Notes: generated by a model not told the origin, from the sequence alone. 64,000 bases of DNA from Leptothrix sp. (in: b-proteobacteria) (GCA_013822685.1 PNKV01000014.1:62001-126000), one strand, 5' to 3'. Counted from the first letter of the stretch, positions 19,042 to 27,706 are shown. Numbers and translations are program-made.

Positions 19042-19968
19042 TCAAGCGGTTTCGGCTTCGCTCAAAGCCTTGCGCATCTTCTTCATCGCGGCCACTTCGA
19101 TTTGACGAATGCGCTCGGCGCTGACGCCGTAGTTGGCGGCCAAATCATGCAGCGTCATTCCGCCCGAGCCATTGTCATTCACCTTCAGCCAGCGTTCTTC
19201 AACGATGCGGCGGCTGCGGTCGTCCAGCTGGTTCAGGGCGTGCGTGATGCCGTCGCTGGCCAGCCAGTCGCGGTGGTGAGCCTCGATGACGCGCGTGGGC
19301 TCATTGGCATCGTCCGACAGGTAGGCCATGGGGGCGGCAGGGCCCTCATAGTCGTCGTCGGCCGGTGCTTCGAGCGCCACATCGCCACCCGACATGCGGG
19401 TTTCCATTTCGATGACGTCTTCGGGGCGCACATCCAGGTCGTGCGCCACGCGCTGGATCTCTGATTCGCTGAAGCCCATGCGGCCCACGTGGGCGTCATC
19501 GGCATCGCCCTTGTACTGGTGCTTGAGCGAGCGCAGGTTGAAGAACAGCTTGCGCTGGGCCTTGGTGGTGGCCACCTTGACCATGCGCCAATTCTTCAAG
19601 ATGTACTCGTGGATCTCTGCTTTGATCCAGTGCATCGCGTAGCTCACCAGGCGCACGCCCTGGTCAGGGTCAAAGCGCTTGACGGCTTTCATCAAGCCCA
19701 CATTGCCTTCCTGGATCAGGTCGCCCTGGGGCAGGCCGTAGCCCACGTATTGGCGGGAAATCGACACCACGAGGCGCAGGTGGGACAGCACCAGGCGTCC
19801 GGCGGCCTGAACGTCGCCTTCCGAACGGAGCTTGCGCGCCAGATCCTGCTCTTCTTCCACCTTGAGCATGGGAATGTCTTGCACGGCGCGAATGTAGGCG
19901 TCCAGGTTGCCCAGCGAGGGAACCAGGGTCCAGGGATCACGGGTGGTCAAGGCGGTAGCGGCAGTCAT
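19042..19968 (-). CDS. rpoH: Heat-shock sigma factor RpoH (sigma 32)
   Basis: Alternative sigma factor of 308 residues that directs transcription of chaperone and protease genes. The diagnostic RpoH box QRKLFFNLR is at residues 138-146. Region 2 is GDLIQEGNVGLMKAVKRFD and SYAMHWIKAEI; region 4 contains the C-terminal helix-turn-helix SAERIRQIEVAAMKKMR. The ATG at 19968 is preceded by AAGGA; the frame is open upstream to 20142, but that extension would cover the CIRCE operator and is rejected. It is monocistronic and expected to be repressed by HrcA through that operator. Confidence 0.96.
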   Translation of the reverse strand: MTAATALTTRDPWTLVPSLGNLDAYIRAVQDIPMLKVEEEQDLARKLRSEGDVQAAGRLVLSHLRLVVSISRQYVGYGLPQGDLIQEGNVGLMKAVKRFDPDQGVRLVSYAMHWIKAEIHEYILKNWRMVKVATTKAQRKLFFNLRSLKHQYKGDADDAHVGRMGFSESEIQRVAHDLDVRPEDVIEMETRMSGGDVALEAPADDDYEGPAAPMAYLSDDANEPTRVIEAHHRDWLASDGITHALNQLDDRSRRIVEERWLKVNDNGSGGMTLHDLAANYGVSAERIRQIEVAAMKKMRKALSEAETA

Positions 19969-20012
19969 CGTTGGCGTCCTTTCGGAATCATCCTTTGCTG
20001 TGAGCAGAAATA

Positions 20013-20039
20013 TTAGCACTCTATTGCTTTGAGTGCTAA
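20013..20039. promoter_or_regulatory. Perfect CIRCE element (HrcA operator) upstream of rpoH
   Basis: TTAGCACTC (20013-20021), nine bases, GAGTGCTAA (20031-20039): an exact match to the CIRCE consensus recognised by the heat-shock repressor HrcA. It lies 45 bp upstream of the rpoH ATG on the minus strand and well away from the next gene on the plus strand (20428), so rpoH is the target. CIRCE sites at rpoH are known for some betaproteobacteria. Confidence 0.93.
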
Positions 20040-20427
20040 GCGCTGAAAAGTTCCCGCAAGGGGCTTCTGGGATCCACACCCGTAAGCGCAGTCGGTGCTC
20101 CTGCCAAACCATCCCAGTTGGCAAGAACTCGTCATGGGCCAAGCCAACACGGTTGCATCAAAAACACACACCGCGTTCGAAATGCAACTCGGGGACTAAT
20201 GAGTGAAATTTCACATGTCACATGGAATGCCTTGCGTATCTGGCTCTTGATAAGTGATTGATGCGCAAGGGTTAAATCAACTTCGTAATTGAATGAAATA
20301 TTGGAAACGTTAATCGTTGAGGGTTTTTGCCCAATCACATTATTCGAGCAACTTCTAATCTCGCGCCCGCTGACTTCTTCAGCATGCGTAGATCTGTTTG
20401 GATTAATAAACCCTAGGAGTAGATACT
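20040..20427. other. Intergenic region between rpoH and the duplicated secreted protein
   Basis: About 390 bp, more AT-rich than its surroundings from roughly 20150 onward. It must hold the rpoH promoter (minus) and the promoter for the gene at 20428 (plus). TTGATA at 20248-20253 is a possible -35 element, but no well-spaced -10 follows. AGGAG at 20415-20419 is the ribosome site of the next gene. No small gene or RNA was recognised. Confidence 0.4.
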
Positions 20428-21654
20428 TTGAAACCGTCCATCCTTTTGAACCGCTTACGCGGCACGATAGCCCTGGCTGCCATTGCAGCGGTGACGCTCA
20501 CGCCAAACACGGCAAGCGCGTTGGACCCGGCCTTGGTGCCTTCCATTGGCGCTGATACCGGCCGCTTCACACTGCCCATCTCGTGTCAGATCAGCGTCGG
20601 CACCCTCAACATCATCAAGATCGCGGGCACGGTTGACATCCAAGGCATCGCGCCTGTCCAGCTTGGGCCCGGACAAGAGTTTTACCTGTCGCAGGGAAGC
20701 GGCGCGCTGACGCTGCCACCTTGGCTCTCGTCACTCGGAGGCCTCGTTGCCATCGACAAGGCCGATGCCATCGTTTCCAGCCTGCGGATCGGCGCAACGC
20801 GGTCGACCCCGGCCACGGTTGATCTGGCAAAGCTCTACGACTTGAGCGTGGCGGATGTTCCTGTCACGGCAGGGCAGGCCATCACCGTCGGTTTGCCGAA
20901 AACGGGCGATTTCCGTGTGGGGCCTTACACCGCCCCGGCCGATGGCCGCATTCAGTTCCGCTTTGAAGGAGCTTCCGCAGATGTGACCTTGAAATCCAAG
21001 ATTGGTTTCAAAATCAAGGTCCATGCCGAATGCGCCGCCTCGCAGGGCAACGCCCTTTTGTCGGTTGCGGTGGGCAATGAAGTGGATCCGAGCAAGCCAG
21101 CGTTGTACGAGGGTGAGCCGCTGTCTTATCCGAAGGTGGCGGCCGGCAACTTGGTGGGCATCGTCCACGCGCCATACAAGTGCAATATCGGAGGGCAGCA
21201 ATACGACGTTGGTGTGGCCGTTGGCGGGGTGATTCCACTTGCCGTGAAACGCGCAGGCACCTTGTCCATCACGGAGGCATCAGGTGCATTCACCTTGCCA
21301 GCATCGACCGTGAACAGGCTCATGGACGCTGGCGTCACTTCGGTGCAAGGCAAAGTCAGTGAACTCAAGTTGATCGTGGACCACGGCACACCATCGAACC
21401 CGAACGTGCTGCCAGGCGGAACTGACATCCCAGCCACCACCCTCCAGCGCGATAAGCCGGTTGTTGTGTCCTTGCCGGTCAGTGGCACCGTCACGGCCGG
21501 ACCGTTCAAGCCTGACGGTACAGCCGAGTCCATGGTGATCGGCATGGGCAGCGCTGCGGGCACTCTGCAGTTCAATGGCAATGGCCAGAACGTTCCAGTG
21601 ACCTGTCCAAAGCCTCAACCAGATGCCCTGCTCGTCGATGCGCCACTGATCTAA
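20428..21654 (+). CDS. Secreted protein of unknown function with internal duplication
   Basis: Not recognised with certainty. The product has 408 residues: a signal peptide (core TIALAAIAAVTLTPNTASA, cleavage near residue 32) and then two related blocks of about 180 residues. Each block begins with a Cys in similar context (PISCQISVG and APYKCNIGG), runs through a GALTLPPWL or GAFTLPAST stretch and ends in a DFRVGPYTAP or TVTAGPFKPDG motif. The four mature cysteines (CQI, HAEC, KCNI, VTCP) suggest one disulfide per block. The pattern is beta-rich and recalls the actinobacterial DUF6801-type repeats, a weak impression only. The start is TTG at 20428 with a strong AGGAG eight bases upstream. 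It has its own terminator and no operon partner. Confidence 0.75.
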   Translation: MKPSILLNRLRGTIALAAIAAVTLTPNTASALDPALVPSIGADTGRFTLPISCQISVGTLNIIKIAGTVDIQGIAPVQLGPGQEFYLSQGSGALTLPPWLSSLGGLVAIDKADAIVSSLRIGATRSTPATVDLAKLYDLSVADVPVTAGQAITVGLPKTGDFRVGPYTAPADGRIQFRFEGASADVTLKSKIGFKIKVHAECAASQGNALLSVAVGNEVDPSKPALYEGEPLSYPKVAAGNLVGIVHAPYKCNIGGQQYDVGVAVGGVIPLAVKRAGTLSITEASGAFTLPASTVNRLMDAGVTSVQGKVSELKLIVDHGTPSNPNVLPGGTDIPATTLQRDKPVVVSLPVSGTVTAGPFKPDGTAESMVIGMGSAAGTLQFNGNGQNVPVTCPKPQPDALLVDAPLI

Positions 21655-21670
21655 CTACCAATGTTGATTT

Positions 21671-21700
21671 AAAGGGCGCCTTAATGGCGCCCTTTTTATT
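21671..21700 (+). terminator. Rho-independent terminator after the duplicated secreted protein
   Basis: AAAGGGCGCC (21671-21680), loop TTAAT, GGCGCCCTTT (21686-21695) and a following TT-A-TTT run: a 10-bp perfect stem 16 bp after the stop codon. The A tract on the left arm could also make it work for the opposite strand. The following 237 bp up to 21937 show no gene or clear motif apart from the ribosome site of the next gene. Confidence 0.85.
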
Positions 21701-21937
21701 TCAAATGCGCATTCCAATAATCAAGCTACTTGAAGCAATTCATTGAATAACTAAAAGGACCTCCGGCAAACCACCTACTGAACTCTGTTGCTCGACTCGC
21801 TGGTCCCAGATCACATGCAGTGACACCCAGGCGCGTTGCTGTGCTTGTCACTGGAAGTCCGTATTGAAATTCAGACTAGAACGAAGAAAATTCCAGCAGA
21901 GTTTGATATCTTGGGCGCCCCTGCCAGGAGAGTTCCC

Positions 21938-22636
21938 ATGTCCGAAGATCGGATGCTTGAACACGCGCTGCCTGAATTGGCCGAAGCGCGTGCAGATCTA
22001 CAAAAATTCACCATGCGGGAGTCGGTGGTGCGGTTTTATGCGCGCCATGAAGCCCGCCTGAGCAGCGCTGTACAGGCGTCACCTCAGGCTTTGGCTTGCG
22101 AGGCTGGCTGCAGCTTCTGTTGCCGCCAGTTCGAGGTCGTGGCCCATCCTTTCGAGGTGTTCGAGGTTCAAGCTTACGTGAGCAAGCACTTCACGCCAGA
22201 GCAACTGCGCGGCGTGATGGAACGCGCCACCCGCAATGTGAACGAGCGCAAGGCCGCGACGGAGGCGGATCGGCTCACCCTCAGGCCGACTTGCCCGTTT
22301 TTAGTCAACCACAGCTGTTCCGTTTATGCGGCCCGACCGTCGGTGTGCCGAAACTACCATTCCACCGACAAGGACAACTGCCAGAAGGCGTTTGAAGACC
22401 CTTTCAGCACGTGGCCCAACACCTATGCGGACGAGGTTTTCAACACGTCCATGGGCAGTGCGGCAGGGTTCAAAAAAGCGGTGGAGGAGTTGGGGTTGGA
22501 CACGCGGGCATACCACTTGTCGGCCGCCTTTCTGGAGGCCATGCGGAGCCCGGACAGTGCCAAGCGTTTCAAGAGCGGGAAGCGGGCTTTCTTGAAGGCG
22601 ACCACGTCCAGTTTTGAGGACGGAGCGGCTTCGTAG
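21938..22636 (+). CDS. YkgJ-family cysteine-cluster protein
   Basis: Protein of 232 residues with the cysteine pattern of the YkgJ/UPF0153 family, predicted to bind zinc or an iron-sulfur cluster. Cysteines are at CEAGCSFCC near residues 51-59 and in CPFLVNHSCSVYAARPSVCRNY near 118-139. The function of the family is unknown. The ATG at 21938 has AGGAGAG upstream; the frame is open 102 bases further but without a site. It stands alone, 53 bp before the LexA-controlled radical-SAM gene. Confidence 0.8.
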   Translation: MSEDRMLEHALPELAEARADLQKFTMRESVVRFYARHEARLSSAVQASPQALACEAGCSFCCRQFEVVAHPFEVFEVQAYVSKHFTPEQLRGVMERATRNVNERKAATEADRLTLRPTCPFLVNHSCSVYAARPSVCRNYHSTDKDNCQKAFEDPFSTWPNTYADEVFNTSMGSAAGFKKAVEELGLDTRAYHLSAAFLEAMRSPDSAKRFKSGKRAFLKATTSSFEDGAAS

Positions 22637-22649
22637 CGAATGCTGGGGC

Positions 22650-22685
22650 TTGGCTAGTGTGGCGATGTGCTGTATAAATACACAG
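22650..22685 (+). promoter_or_regulatory. LexA box overlapping a sigma-70 promoter
   Basis: CTG-N10-CAG (22670-22685) with an AT-rich centre and flanks TG...TACC matches the SOS box consensus. TATAAA inside it (22673-22678) would be the -10, with TTGGCT (22650-22655) as -35 and a 17-bp spacer. LexA would block the polymerase directly. The predicted transcript starts at about 22685-22690, at or next to the ATG at 22690. Confidence 0.8.
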
Positions 22686-22689
22686 TACC

Positions 22690-23805
22690 ATGTTGCCCGA
22701 CGACCGCCTCTTGGCCAAGCCCTTCAAAGGGCGTGGCACCGCCACCCGCATCCTGCACCGCTTCAACAAAGAGGGGCGGGAGCGGGTCGACGATGGCTGG
22801 CCGGCTGATGGCGAGAATGAGGATGCCGAAGCGCTCCCAGTGCAGACCCAGGTCACCCACGAATACGCCAAGACCATTCTGAGTCGCAATGACTCGCCAG
22901 ACTTGCCCTTCACCTGGTCGATCAATCCCTACCGGGGCTGCGAGCACGGTTGCATCTATTGCTATGCCCGCCCCACCCACAGCTACTTGAACCTGTCGCC
23001 CGGCCTGGATTTCGAGACCCGCCTGGTGGCCAAGGTCAACGCGGCCGATTGCCTGCGGCGAGAGCTGGCCAAGGCGAGTTACCAGCCCAGCGCCATCAAC
23101 CTGGGCTCGGCCACCGATTGCTATCAGCCCATAGAGCGCGAGCTGGGCATCACCCGGTCGGTGTTGGAAGTGCTGACCGAGTGCCAGCACCCTTTCTCGA
23201 TCGTCACCAAATCCAGCGGCGTTGAGCGGGATCTGGATTTGATCAGCTTAGCAGCGCGACGCCATCAGGCGTTGGTGCTGATCAGCATCACCACGCTTGA
23301 TCCGGTGTTGTGCCGCAAGCTGGAGCCGCGTGCGGCAGCCCCCCACCGGCGTTTGTTGACGGTCAAGCGCCTGGCCGAGGCGGGTGTTCCGGTCGGCGTC
23401 AATGTGGCGCCCATCATCCCGTTTTTGAACGAGCCTGAGATCGAGCAGGTGATCAAGGCGGCGGCCGAGGCCGGGGCCCGCTCCATCCACTACACCGTGG
23501 TGCGCTTGCCCTGGAAGGTCAACCCCTTGTTCCAGGAATGGCTGCAGCACCACGTGCCCGAGCGGGCCGACCGCATCATGGCCCGCATCCGCGACATGCG
23601 CGGCGGCAAAGATTACGACGCCGACTTTGCCCACCGCATGCGGGGCCATGGCCTGTGGGCTGAGTTGATCGCGCAGCGGGTGGCCAAGGCGGCGGCTCGG
23701 CATGGGCTGGCACGCAGGCCCCTGGCTGAGTTGGACATCGGCCTATTCAAGCGCCCTCAGGCGCCGCCTTCCGAGGCCTCCGCCCGGCAAGGGACCTTGT
23801 TCTGA
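22690..23805 (+). CDS. PA0069-family radical SAM protein (SPL-like)
   Basis: Radical S-adenosylmethionine enzyme, 371 residues, related to the spore photoproduct lyase group. The cluster motif is CEHGCIYCYARPTH (Cys-x3-Cys-x2-Cys) at about residue 84, followed by NLGSATDCYQPIE and SIVTKSSGVERDLDL. The substrate is unknown. As I recall, PA0069 in Pseudomonas aeruginosa belongs to the LexA regulon, and here a LexA box sits four bases upstream of the ATG, so a role in DNA damage response is likely. There is no ribosome site; the message is probably leaderless. It is monocistronic. Confidence 0.88.
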   Translation: MLPDDRLLAKPFKGRGTATRILHRFNKEGRERVDDGWPADGENEDAEALPVQTQVTHEYAKTILSRNDSPDLPFTWSINPYRGCEHGCIYCYARPTHSYLNLSPGLDFETRLVAKVNAADCLRRELAKASYQPSAINLGSATDCYQPIERELGITRSVLEVLTECQHPFSIVTKSSGVERDLDLISLAARRHQALVLISITTLDPVLCRKLEPRAAAPHRRLLTVKRLAEAGVPVGVNVAPIIPFLNEPEIEQVIKAAAEAGARSIHYTVVRLPWKVNPLFQEWLQHHVPERADRIMARIRDMRGGKDYDADFAHRMRGHGLWAELIAQRVAKAAARHGLARRPLAELDIGLFKRPQAPPSEASARQGTLF

Positions 23806-23865
23806 CGCGGCCGGCCCTGGAGGGTTATAAAGCTTGCACCGTCACTTCATCATCGAGCACGTGTC

Positions 23866-24675
23866 ATGGGCAAGAACAAGGACAACCAATCGGGCGAGCG
23901 CTTGAGCAAGCAGCAATACGGCGACTTGCTGGCCCCGTTGCAGATCGAGCTGAACAACCTGGCGCGTTGGGTGCAGCACCGTCAAAAGCGCTTGCTGATC
24001 GTGCTGGAGGGCCGGGACACGGCGGGCAAGGGCGGCGTCATCAACGCCATCAGCGAGACGCTCAACCCGCGCATGTGCCATGTGGTGGCGCTGAGCAAAC
24101 CCACCGAGGCCGAGCAAACCCAATGGTACTTTCAGCGCCATGTGGCGCATTTGCCAGCGGGCGGCCACATCGTGCTGATGGACCGCAGCTGGTACAACCG
24201 CGCCGGGGTTGAGAAGGTGATGGGCTACAGCAGCGATGAGCAGGTTCAGCGCTTTTTAAAGCAAACGCCGGTGTTTGAAAAGCTGCTGGTGGACGATGGC
24301 ATCCTGCTCTTCAAGTACTGGCTCACGGTCGATCAGGAAGAGCAGGAAAAGCGCCTGGCAGAGCGTTTGAACGACCCGCTCAAACGGTGGAAGCTGTCGC
24401 CCATCGACCTGGAAGCGCGCCAAAAATACAAAGAGTATGGGCAGGCGCGCGACGCCATGCTGGAGGCCACGCACACCAAGCACGCGCCCTGGACGTTGGT
24501 GGATTTCAATGACCAGCGCCTTGGGCGTCTGACCTTGATCCGCCACTTGCTGGACCAATTGCCCGACTGCCAAGTGCCCGAGACCGAGCTGGCGTTCCCG
24601 CCCTTGCCCGGGAAACCGGCCAAGGAAGCGTTTGGCGGGCCCCTCAAGCCCATTCCCGCGGTCAAGGTGGCTTGA
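23866..24675 (+). CDS. ppk2: Polyphosphate kinase 2 family protein
   Basis: PPK2-type kinase of 269 residues that uses polyphosphate to phosphorylate nucleoside mono- or diphosphates. Walker A is EGRDTAGKGG near residues 48-57, Walker B MDRSWYNRAGVE near 105-116, and the lid region contains KRWKLSPIDLEARQKYKEY. Single-domain architecture. Its stop is immediately adjacent to the end of dusC on the opposite strand. Subclass (ADP- or AMP-specific) cannot be fixed by eye. Confidence 0.9.
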   Translation: MGKNKDNQSGERLSKQQYGDLLAPLQIELNNLARWVQHRQKRLLIVLEGRDTAGKGGVINAISETLNPRMCHVVALSKPTEAEQTQWYFQRHVAHLPAGGHIVLMDRSWYNRAGVEKVMGYSSDEQVQRFLKQTPVFEKLLVDDGILLFKYWLTVDQEEQEKRLAERLNDPLKRWKLSPIDLEARQKYKEYGQARDAMLEATHTKHAPWTLVDFNDQRLGRLTLIRHLLDQLPDCQVPETELAFPPLPGKPAKEAFGGPLKPIPAVKVA

Positions 24676-25605
24676 TCAAGCAAACAAGGTCTGGCCCACC
24701 ACCGTGTGGTCGTTGGTGGTGCGAACGCGGCCATAGGCCTCTTCCGCCTCAGGGTAGTGGCGCCTCAAGAAATTGAGCCACTGTTTGAGGCGGCCGGCCC
24801 GGTGGCGGGGCTCGACGCGGGTCTGGATCAGCTTCCAGAACTCGGCCATCAACGGCAACAGCGATGACCAGGGCAGGCCAGGGTGCCCCGGCGTGGCGAT
24901 GCTGAGCGCCAACCCCGGGTTGACCACCATGCCACGCCCCAGCATCAAGTCCTGGCAACCCGAGGCCTGCTGGCAGCGGCGGGCATCGTCCACGTTCCAG
25001 ATCTCGCCGTTGGCGACCACGGGGATGTTCACGGCCAGGCGGATGTCGTTCACGCGGTCCCAGTAGGCGGGCGGGCGGTAGGCGTCGGCCCGGGTGCGGG
25101 CGTGCACCACCAGCTCTTCGGCGCCACCGCTGGCCAGAGCCTGCGCGCATTCCACCGCCATCGAGTCATCCAGGTAGCCCAAGCGCATCTTGGCCGACAC
25201 GGGCATGTCGGCAGGCACGGCGCGGCGCACCGCGGCCACGATGGCGTGCAACAGCTCCGGGTCGACCAGCAAGGCCGCGCCGCCGCCGTGCCGGTTCACC
25301 ACTTTGGCCGGGCAGCCAAAGTTCAGGTCGATGCCGGCCGGGCCCAAGGTGGCCAGCCGGGCGGCGTTCTCGGCCAGGCAACTGGGGTCGGAACCCAACA
25401 ATTGCGCCCGCACAGGGACCCCGGCGTGCGTGCGGCCGCCGTTGAGCAGTTCGGGCACGATGCGCGTGAACACCCGTTCTGGTAGCAGCTGGTCGGTGAT
25501 GCGGATGAACTCGGACACGCAACGGTCGATGCCGCCCACGCGGGTCAGGATGTCGCGCAGCGGGAAATCCAGGAGGCCTTCCATGGGCGCGAGCAGGATG
25601 GTCAT
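24676..25605 (-). CDS. dusC: tRNA-dihydrouridine synthase C
   Basis: FMN enzyme of 309 residues that reduces uridine in tRNA. The N-terminal LLAPMEGLLDFPLR, the catalytic-Cys motif GIDLNFGCPAK near residues 92-102, KMRLGY, VVHARTRADAY and NGEIWNVDDA are all Dus signatures. The MEG in APMEG (rather than AxMxGVTD) and the C-terminal helical domain point to the DusC subgroup, which modifies U16 in E. coli. It ends next to ppk2 and is divergent from the P450 gene. Confidence 0.9.
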   Translation of the reverse strand: MTILLAPMEGLLDFPLRDILTRVGGIDRCVSEFIRITDQLLPERVFTRIVPELLNGGRTHAGVPVRAQLLGSDPSCLAENAARLATLGPAGIDLNFGCPAKVVNRHGGGAALLVDPELLHAIVAAVRRAVPADMPVSAKMRLGYLDDSMAVECAQALASGGAEELVVHARTRADAYRPPAYWDRVNDIRLAVNIPVVANGEIWNVDDARRCQQASGCQDLMLGRGMVVNPGLALSIATPGHPGLPWSSLLPLMAEFWKLIQTRVEPRHRAGRLKQWLNFLRRHYPEAEEAYGRVRTTNDHTVVGQTLFA

Positions 25606-25704
25606 GAAAATTCAAGGAGGGAGGAGCCGGGGCGTAGTGTACGGAGCTTGGCCCAGCGTGTCCTGCATGCGAGACTGAGGGCCCACCGAGACGGAGCCAC
25701 GCCC

Positions 25705-27126
25705 TTGAGCACTTTGCTGAGCCATCCGCCCCTGCGCCGTTTGGACCAACTGCCCGGCCCACGGCCGCTGCCCGTCGTGGGCAACGCCTTGCAGGTCAAG
25801 CGCCCACGCATCCACCTGGATTTTGAGCAATGGGCGCGTGAATACGGGCCGACCTTTCGGGTGAGCTTGGGCCCCACGCAGGTGCTGGTGGTGACCGACC
25901 ACGAGGCCATCAATGCCGTGATGAAAGACCGCCCCGAAGGCTTTCGGCGCCCCGCCAGCCTAGAGCGGGTGGTCAAGGAGCTGGGCGGCGCTCAGGGCCT
26001 GTTCAGCGCCGAGGGCCAAGACTGGCACCACCAGCGGCGCATGGTGATGGCGGCTTTTTCGCCCACCCATGTGCGCGCTTATTTTCCGGCGCTGCTGAAG
26101 GTAGCGCAGCGCCTGGATGGGCGCTGGCAGAAAACAGTCGCGCAGGGGCAGGCGATTGACCTGCAAAGTGACCTGATGCGCTTCACGGTGGACGCCATCG
26201 CCGGACTGGCGTTTGGCGTGGAGATGAACACCCTCGAGTCGGATGACGACGTGATCCAGCGCCACCTGGACAAGATTTTCCCGGCCCTGTTCAAGCGGCT
26301 CAACGCCTTGTTGCCGTATTGGCGTTACGTCAAATTGCCCTCGGACCACGACCTGGACCACAGTTTGAAAACGGTGAACCAGGCCATCAGCGGCTTCATC
26401 GAACAGGCACGCGAACGCATGCGCCGCGAGCCCGCCCGGCGTGAGCAGCCCACCAACCTGATCGAGGCTCTCATCGTGGCCGCCGACCAGCCCGACAGCG
26501 GCGTGAACGACGAGGTCGTGGCGGGCAATGTGTTCACCATGCTGCTGGCCGGTGAAGACACCACGGCCAACACGCTGGCCTGGTTGATCCACCTGTTGCA
26601 CCGCCACCCCGAGGCCTTGAAGCGGGCGCAAGACGAGGTGCGCCGTGTGGTGGGAGCGGACCTGTCGGCCTTCACCATGGACCAGGTGGGTGAGCTGCCT
26701 TACCTGGACGCCTGCATCCAGGAAACCATGCGCCTCAAACCGGTGGCGCCCTTCCGGGTGCAGCAGGCCTTGCGCGACACGGTGGTGGGCGACGTGCTGG
26801 TGCCCACCGGCACGCTGGTGTGGTGCGTCTCGCGCCACGACGCGCTGGATGATCGGCACTTTCCTCATGGCGCGGCCTTCATGCCCGAGCGCTGGCTGGC
26901 CGATGGCACGGCCAAGAAGGTGTCGACCCCCTTTGGTGGCGGGCCCCGCGTGTGCCCTGGGCGTTACCTGGCCATGGTGGAAATGAAAGTGGCCATGGCC
27001 ACCTTGCTCAGCCAGTTCGACATCGAGCGCGTGGACACGCCCCAGGGCGGTGAAGCGCAAGAGTTGATGTCGTTCACCATGACCCCGGTGGGCCTGACGA
27101 TGCGCCTGAAGCCACGCCTCAATTGA
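25705..27126 (+). CDS. Cytochrome P450
   Basis: Haem monooxygenase, 473 residues from the chosen start. I-helix AGEDTTANT near residue 282, ExxR motif ETMR near 341 and haem loop FGGGPRVCPGR with the thiolate ligand Cys417. A proline-rich hinge, LPGPRPLPVVGN, follows the N-terminus, as in class II-type P450s; no membrane anchor is evident, so it is probably soluble. The frame is open to 25648, but the TTG at 25705 has GGAG eight bases upstream and is preferred. No ferredoxin or reductase gene adjoins it; the 2Fe-2S reductases elsewhere in the window are possible partners at most. Substrate unknown, perhaps a fatty acid. Confidence 0.9.
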   Translation: MSTLLSHPPLRRLDQLPGPRPLPVVGNALQVKRPRIHLDFEQWAREYGPTFRVSLGPTQVLVVTDHEAINAVMKDRPEGFRRPASLERVVKELGGAQGLFSAEGQDWHHQRRMVMAAFSPTHVRAYFPALLKVAQRLDGRWQKTVAQGQAIDLQSDLMRFTVDAIAGLAFGVEMNTLESDDDVIQRHLDKIFPALFKRLNALLPYWRYVKLPSDHDLDHSLKTVNQAISGFIEQARERMRREPARREQPTNLIEALIVAADQPDSGVNDEVVAGNVFTMLLAGEDTTANTLAWLIHLLHRHPEALKRAQDEVRRVVGADLSAFTMDQVGELPYLDACIQETMRLKPVAPFRVQQALRDTVVGDVLVPTGTLVWCVSRHDALDDRHFPHGAAFMPERWLADGTAKKVSTPFGGGPRVCPGRYLAMVEMKVAMATLLSQFDIERVDTPQGGEAQELMSFTMTPVGLTMRLKPRLN

Positions 27127-27706
27127 TGCCCAGCAAGTGCTCGCGCAAGTCGCGGGGCGCCAGGGGGCCCATCACCGGGCGCAGTGACACATCCCACAGC
27201 AATTCATTGTTGTGGGCCGGCCCCATGGGGTGGCCATTGAGCGAGGCCACGATGCCCTCCTGCGGCACCCAGTCGATCAGCACCACATCGCCTTTGTGCA
27301 GCATGTCGATCTTGGCGTAGCCCGCCGCGATGGCTTCGACCTCGGCGGTCAGCGCCTGGGCTTCGGCCTCGGTGGCACTGGCCGCGAAGTCATTCAGGAA
27401 CTGGCGTGCAATGAGGAAGCCCTTCACGTCGCGCAGCATGACCAGGTGCACGCGCTTGGGGCCGGCCAGCTTCACAACTTCGTCCAGCGTGTGGCGCTTT
27501 TCGGTCAGGTACAGGGCGCAGGTGTTGGTCTTGAAGAAGCCACGCTTTTGAACCGACGCGCCGTTGAGCACCAGCCTGGTTCCGGCCACCTGCGCGGTGT
27601 CGTCGATGGGCACGCCCTCGAGCTCTCGCGGCGGTTCGGCCTGGGCCGCACCAATCACCATGAAGCATGACCAGGCCAAATACCGCCACGAGTGTCTGGT
27701 TTTCAC
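27119..27706 (-). CDS. Chalcone-isomerase-like exported protein
   Basis: Protein of 195 residues with a signal peptide (core YLAWSCFMVIGAAQA) and a chalcone isomerase-like domain, recognisable in LVLNGASVQKRGFFKTNTCALYLTEK and VHLVMLRDVKG. Bacterial members are periplasmic and of unknown function, not flavonoid enzymes. The GTG at 27706 is preceded by AAGGA and starts an ordinary signal peptide, so it is preferred over the GTG at 27748. Its 3' end overlaps the P450 3' end by eight bases. Confidence 0.8.
   Translation of the reverse strand: MKTRHSWRYLAWSCFMVIGAAQAEPPRELEGVPIDDTAQVAGTRLVLNGASVQKRGFFKTNTCALYLTEKRHTLDEVVKLAGPKRVHLVMLRDVKGFLIARQFLNDFAASATEAEAQALTAEVEAIAAGYAKIDMLHKGDVVLIDWVPQEGIVASLNGHPMGPAHNNELLWDVSLRPVMGPLAPRDLREHLLGIN

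Noticed and set aside
20040..20110. Sigma-32 promoter for rpoH autoregulation
   Set aside because: No CTTGAA/CCCAT pair with correct spacing was found upstream of the CIRCE element.
19969..20142. Longer RpoH start
   Set aside because: The extension has no sigma-factor similarity and would place the CIRCE operator inside the coding region; the ATG at 19968 has an AAGGA site.
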